8,466 bases of DNA from Akkermansia muciniphila (GTDB lineage: Bacteria > Verrucomicrobiota > Verrucomicrobiia > Limisphaerales > UBA9464), in contig CAMCFL010000107.1 in NCBI GenBank assembly GCA_945873715.1, positions 1 through 8,466 of the forward strand. The letters run 5' to 3'. Shown piece after piece: positions 6,471-8,466 of this stretch; positions within the stretch are counted from its first letter, which is position 1; every line of letters starts with the position of its first letter. Both the position numbers and the translations under genes were made by a program. The notes below the pieces were generated by a model. That model worked only from the letters and a program-made list of their open reading frames with translations, was not told the DNA's origin and did not search any database.

Positions 6471-7028
6471 ATGTCGCCCAGGATCCTGGTCCTGTTCGTC
6501 CACCCGGCGCTTCATCGCTCCCGGGCGAATGTGGCGCTGGCCCAGGCGATCCAGGAACTTCCGGCGATCACCTTCCACGACCTCTACGCGGCCTACCCGC
6601 GCCACCTCATTGATGTGGACCGCGAGCAAGCCCTGCTGCGGGCACACGACGTCATCGTCTGGCAGCATCCGTTGTACTGGTATTCGTGTCCCTCGCTCCT
6701 CAAGGAATGGCTGGATGTGGTGTTGGAGCATGGGTTCGCCTACGGCGAACATGGGACCGCCCTCCGTGGCAAGCGCGTGCTCAGCGTCCTGACGACGGGA
6801 GGCCCCGCCGCGTCCTATCAATCCGATGGTTCCAACCGCTACCCGCTGTCCCAGTTGCTCGTTCCGTTCGAGCAGACTGCCCGACTGTGTGGAATGACCT
6901 ATCTCGAACCCTTCGTCGTGCACGGTGCCGGACAACTGGATGATCCCCAACTGCGGGAGATCGCCGCCCGCTACCGTCAGCACCTCCTGGATCTCGGGAA
7001 CGGATCCCGGCCGACTCCAGCAGTCTGA
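6471..7028 (+). CDS. KefF/KefG-type flavin oxidoreductase, ancillary subunit of a Kef potassium efflux system
   Basis: A 185-residue flavodoxin-fold protein of the NAD(P)H quinone oxidoreductase type. In E. coli, KefF and KefG bind the cytoplasmic side of KefC and KefB and are needed for full activity. Visible signatures are ILVLFVHP (5-12), the first strand and phosphate loop; HDLYAAYPRHLIDVDREQALL; WQHPLYWYSCPSLLKEWLD starting at W64; FAYGEHGTALRGK; and TTGG (108-111), the flavin loop. It resembles both homologues: the HDLYAxYP and YSCPxLLKEWLD stretches look like KefG, while AYGxxGTALxGK looks like KefF, so I give no symbol. ATG 6471 is used because GTG 6450 only adds MPPAPPS before the first strand. 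It lies 47 bp after nadB and 16 bp before the antiporter gene, which supports a two-gene Kef operon. Confidence 0.92.
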   Translation: MSPRILVLFVHPALHRSRANVALAQAIQELPAITFHDLYAAYPRHLIDVDREQALLRAHDVIVWQHPLYWYSCPSLLKEWLDVVLEHGFAYGEHGTALRGKRVLSVLTTGGPAASYQSDGSNRYPLSQLLVPFEQTARLCGMTYLEPFVVHGAGQLDDPQLREIAARYRQHLLDLGNGSRPTPAV

Positions 7029-7044
7029 AGCCTGCTTTCCTGCC

Positions 7045-8466
7045 ATGTCCCAGACCTTTCTCTTCGAGGCAGTCATCTACCTGCTCGCCGCCGTCCTCGC
7101 CGTTCCGGTCGCCAAACGGCTCGGCCTGGGATCCGTCCTGGGCTACCTCATCGCCGGGACGATCATCGGTCCCTCCGTCCTCGGGTTGGCAGGTGCCGTG
7201 GAGGACGTGCAGCATTTCGCGGAGTTCGGCGTGGTCATCATGCTCTTCGTGATCGGGCTTGAGCTCCGTCCCAGCCTGCTGTGGCGGCTCCGGGGGCCCA
7301 TCCTGGGAATGGGCGGTGCCCAGCTGCTCGGAACGGCCGCTGCCATTGCCGGGATCGCCCTTTTCGCCGCCCAGGAATGGCCGGTGGCGGTCGCCATTGG
7401 ACTGACCTTGGCCATGTCCTCCACGGCCATCGTGCTCCAGTCCCTGGCGGAGCGCGGCATCCTCAATTCACGGACGGGGCAAGCCTGCTTCGCGGTCCTG
7501 CTCTTCCAGGACATCGCCGTGATCCCGATCCTGGCGTTGTTGCCGTGGCTCGGCCGTGCCCTCGGTGGCCACCCGGTCGCCCATGCGTCCGGCTCGGCCC
7601 TGTCCGGCTTGCCCCCGTGGGGCCAGACCCTCATCACCCTCGCCGCCGTGGCGGCCGTGGTGATCGTCAGCCACACCGTCCTGCGTCCGGTCTTCCGGTT
7701 CGTCGCCGCCTCCCGTCTCCGCGAGATGTTCACCGCGGTGGCCCTGCTGGTGGTGGCGGGAGTGGCCTGGCTGATGCATCTCGTGGGACTGTCCGCCGCC
7801 CTCGGGACCTTCATCGCCGGCGTCGTCCTCGCCGAGAGCGAGTACCGCCATCAGTTGGAAGCGGACGTCGAACCCTTCAAGGGCCTGCTGCTCGGATTGT
7901 TCTTCATGTCGGTGGGGGCCGGCCTGGACCTCCGTCTGGTCGCCAGCCAACCTGGCATCATCCTCCTTCTGGTCGCGGGCTTGATGGTCACCAAGTTCGC
8001 CCTCCTGCTCGGCATCGGCCTGGTCTTCCGTCTGGGCTGGGCCGCGTCCCTCCTCTTTGCCTGCGCCCTCGCCCAGGGCGGCGAATTCTGTTTCGTCCTC
8101 CTCAGCATGGCCGGTCAACTGAACCTGTTCACCGAACCGGTTGCCCAGGCCCTCAAGGCCGCCATCGCCCTCAGCATGGCCCTGACCCCGCTCTTGCTGC
8201 TCTTCAATGACCGATTCCTCCAACCCCGCTTCGCTGCCGGCAAGGACTCCCAGCGTCCACCCGATGCCATCGATCCTCACGAACACCCGGTCATCCTGGC
8301 TGGATTCGGGCGCTTCGGTCATATCGTTGGGCGTCTCCTCCGGGCAAATGGCTTCGGCGTCATCGTTCTCGACAACGACCCGGATCAGGTCGAGACCCTC
8401 GCCAAGTACGGCATCAAATCCTACTACGGGGACGCTTCGCGTCTGGATCTCCTGACCGCTGCCGGA
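7045..8466 (+). CDS. KefB/KefC-type glutathione-gated potassium/proton antiporter (partial at the right edge)
   Basis: The frame is open from ATG 7045 to the window end (474 codons, no stop). It is an inner-membrane CPA2 antiporter: the first ~385 residues are strongly hydrophobic, roughly a dozen membrane segments. LFQDIAVIP with D156 is the conserved ion-pathway motif. HQLEADVEPFKGLLLGLFF from H269 matches the regulatory loop of KefC (HALESDIEPFKG), and AQGGEFCFVL follows. After a hydrophilic linker the cytoplasmic RCK/TrkA-N domain begins with VILAGFGRFG, glycines 420, 422 and 425 forming the nucleotide-binding loop, then VLDNDPDQVETL and YGDASRLDLL. In E. coli, such proteins are held closed by glutathione and opened by glutathione-electrophile adducts, acidifying the cytoplasm. 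The ancillary gene ends 16 bp upstream. Whether it is nearer KefB or KefC, and whether the host makes glutathione, cannot be told here. Confidence 0.94.
   Translation, partial: MSQTFLFEAVIYLLAAVLAVPVAKRLGLGSVLGYLIAGTIIGPSVLGLAGAVEDVQHFAEFGVVIMLFVIGLELRPSLLWRLRGPILGMGGAQLLGTAAAIAGIALFAAQEWPVAVAIGLTLAMSSTAIVLQSLAERGILNSRTGQACFAVLLFQDIAVIPILALLPWLGRALGGHPVAHASGSALSGLPPWGQTLITLAAVAAVVIVSHTVLRPVFRFVAASRLREMFTAVALLVVAGVAWLMHLVGLSAALGTFIAGVVLAESEYRHQLEADVEPFKGLLLGLFFMSVGAGLDLRLVASQPGIILLLVAGLMVTKFALLLGIGLVFRLGWAASLLFACALAQGGEFCFVLLSMAGQLNLFTEPVAQALKAAIALSMALTPLLLLFNDRFLQPRFAAGKDSQRPPDAIDPHEHPVILAGFGRFGHIVGRLLRANGFGVIVLDNDPDQVETLAKYGIKSYYGDASRLDLLTAAG

Noticed and set aside
1..8466. CRISPR array, tRNA or rRNA gene, insertion sequence, toxin-antitoxin or defence genes
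   Set aside because: No regularly spaced repeats, no tRNA or rRNA-like sequence and no transposase or defence motif were seen on either strand.

Overview
The window is a GC-rich stretch of bacterial chromosome holding six complete or nearly complete housekeeping genes plus one partial gene at each edge, all on the + strand. Codon third positions are mostly G or C. No start codon has a recognisable Shine-Dalgarno sequence, and five of the six visible starts are preceded by C or CC. Together with a long class II ribonucleotide reductase and an intergenic repeat built from words such as CACGAATCACAC, this suggests the PVC group, most likely Verrucomicrobiota. That placement is an inference; no rRNA or marker gene is present.

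Layout: (1) 1-216, the C-terminal end of thioredoxin reductase (trxB), followed after 26 bp by (2) a single-domain rhodanese, 243-563. (3) 564-1040 is a 477-bp gene-free leader with short palindromes, a paired 10-bp repeat and small hairpins. (4) 1041-4268 encodes a 1075-residue B12-dependent ribonucleotide reductase (nrdJ) with an unusual basic N-terminal tail and a cysteine-rich C-terminal tail. (5) 4269-4528 holds a terminator-like hairpin and a 66-bp imperfect palindrome. (6) 4529-4765 is an FmdB-type zinc-ribbon protein, 5 bp ahead of (7) nadB, L-aspartate oxidase, 4771-6423. (8) 6471-7028 is a KefF/KefG-type flavin oxidoreductase, 16 bp ahead of (9) a KefB/KefC-type potassium/proton antiporter, 7045 to the edge, cut inside its nucleotide-binding domain.

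The genes share a redox and nucleotide theme. Thioredoxin reductase usually regenerates the thioredoxin that reduces class II ribonucleotide reductase. NadB starts NAD synthesis. The Kef pair senses thiol or electrophile stress through glutathione-type adducts and the NAD(P)H state. Apart from the tight pairs (trxB-rhodanese, fmdB-nadB, kef ancillary-kef channel) there is no sign of one large operon.

I see no mobile element, CRISPR array, RNA gene or obviously new multi-gene system. The points most worth a second look are the nrdJ leader, an A9 tract in nrdJ placed between the catalytic body and the redox tail where either slip truncates the protein, the basic N-terminal tail of NrdJ, the nested palindrome at 4381-4446, and a possible leaderless promoter in front of fmdB.
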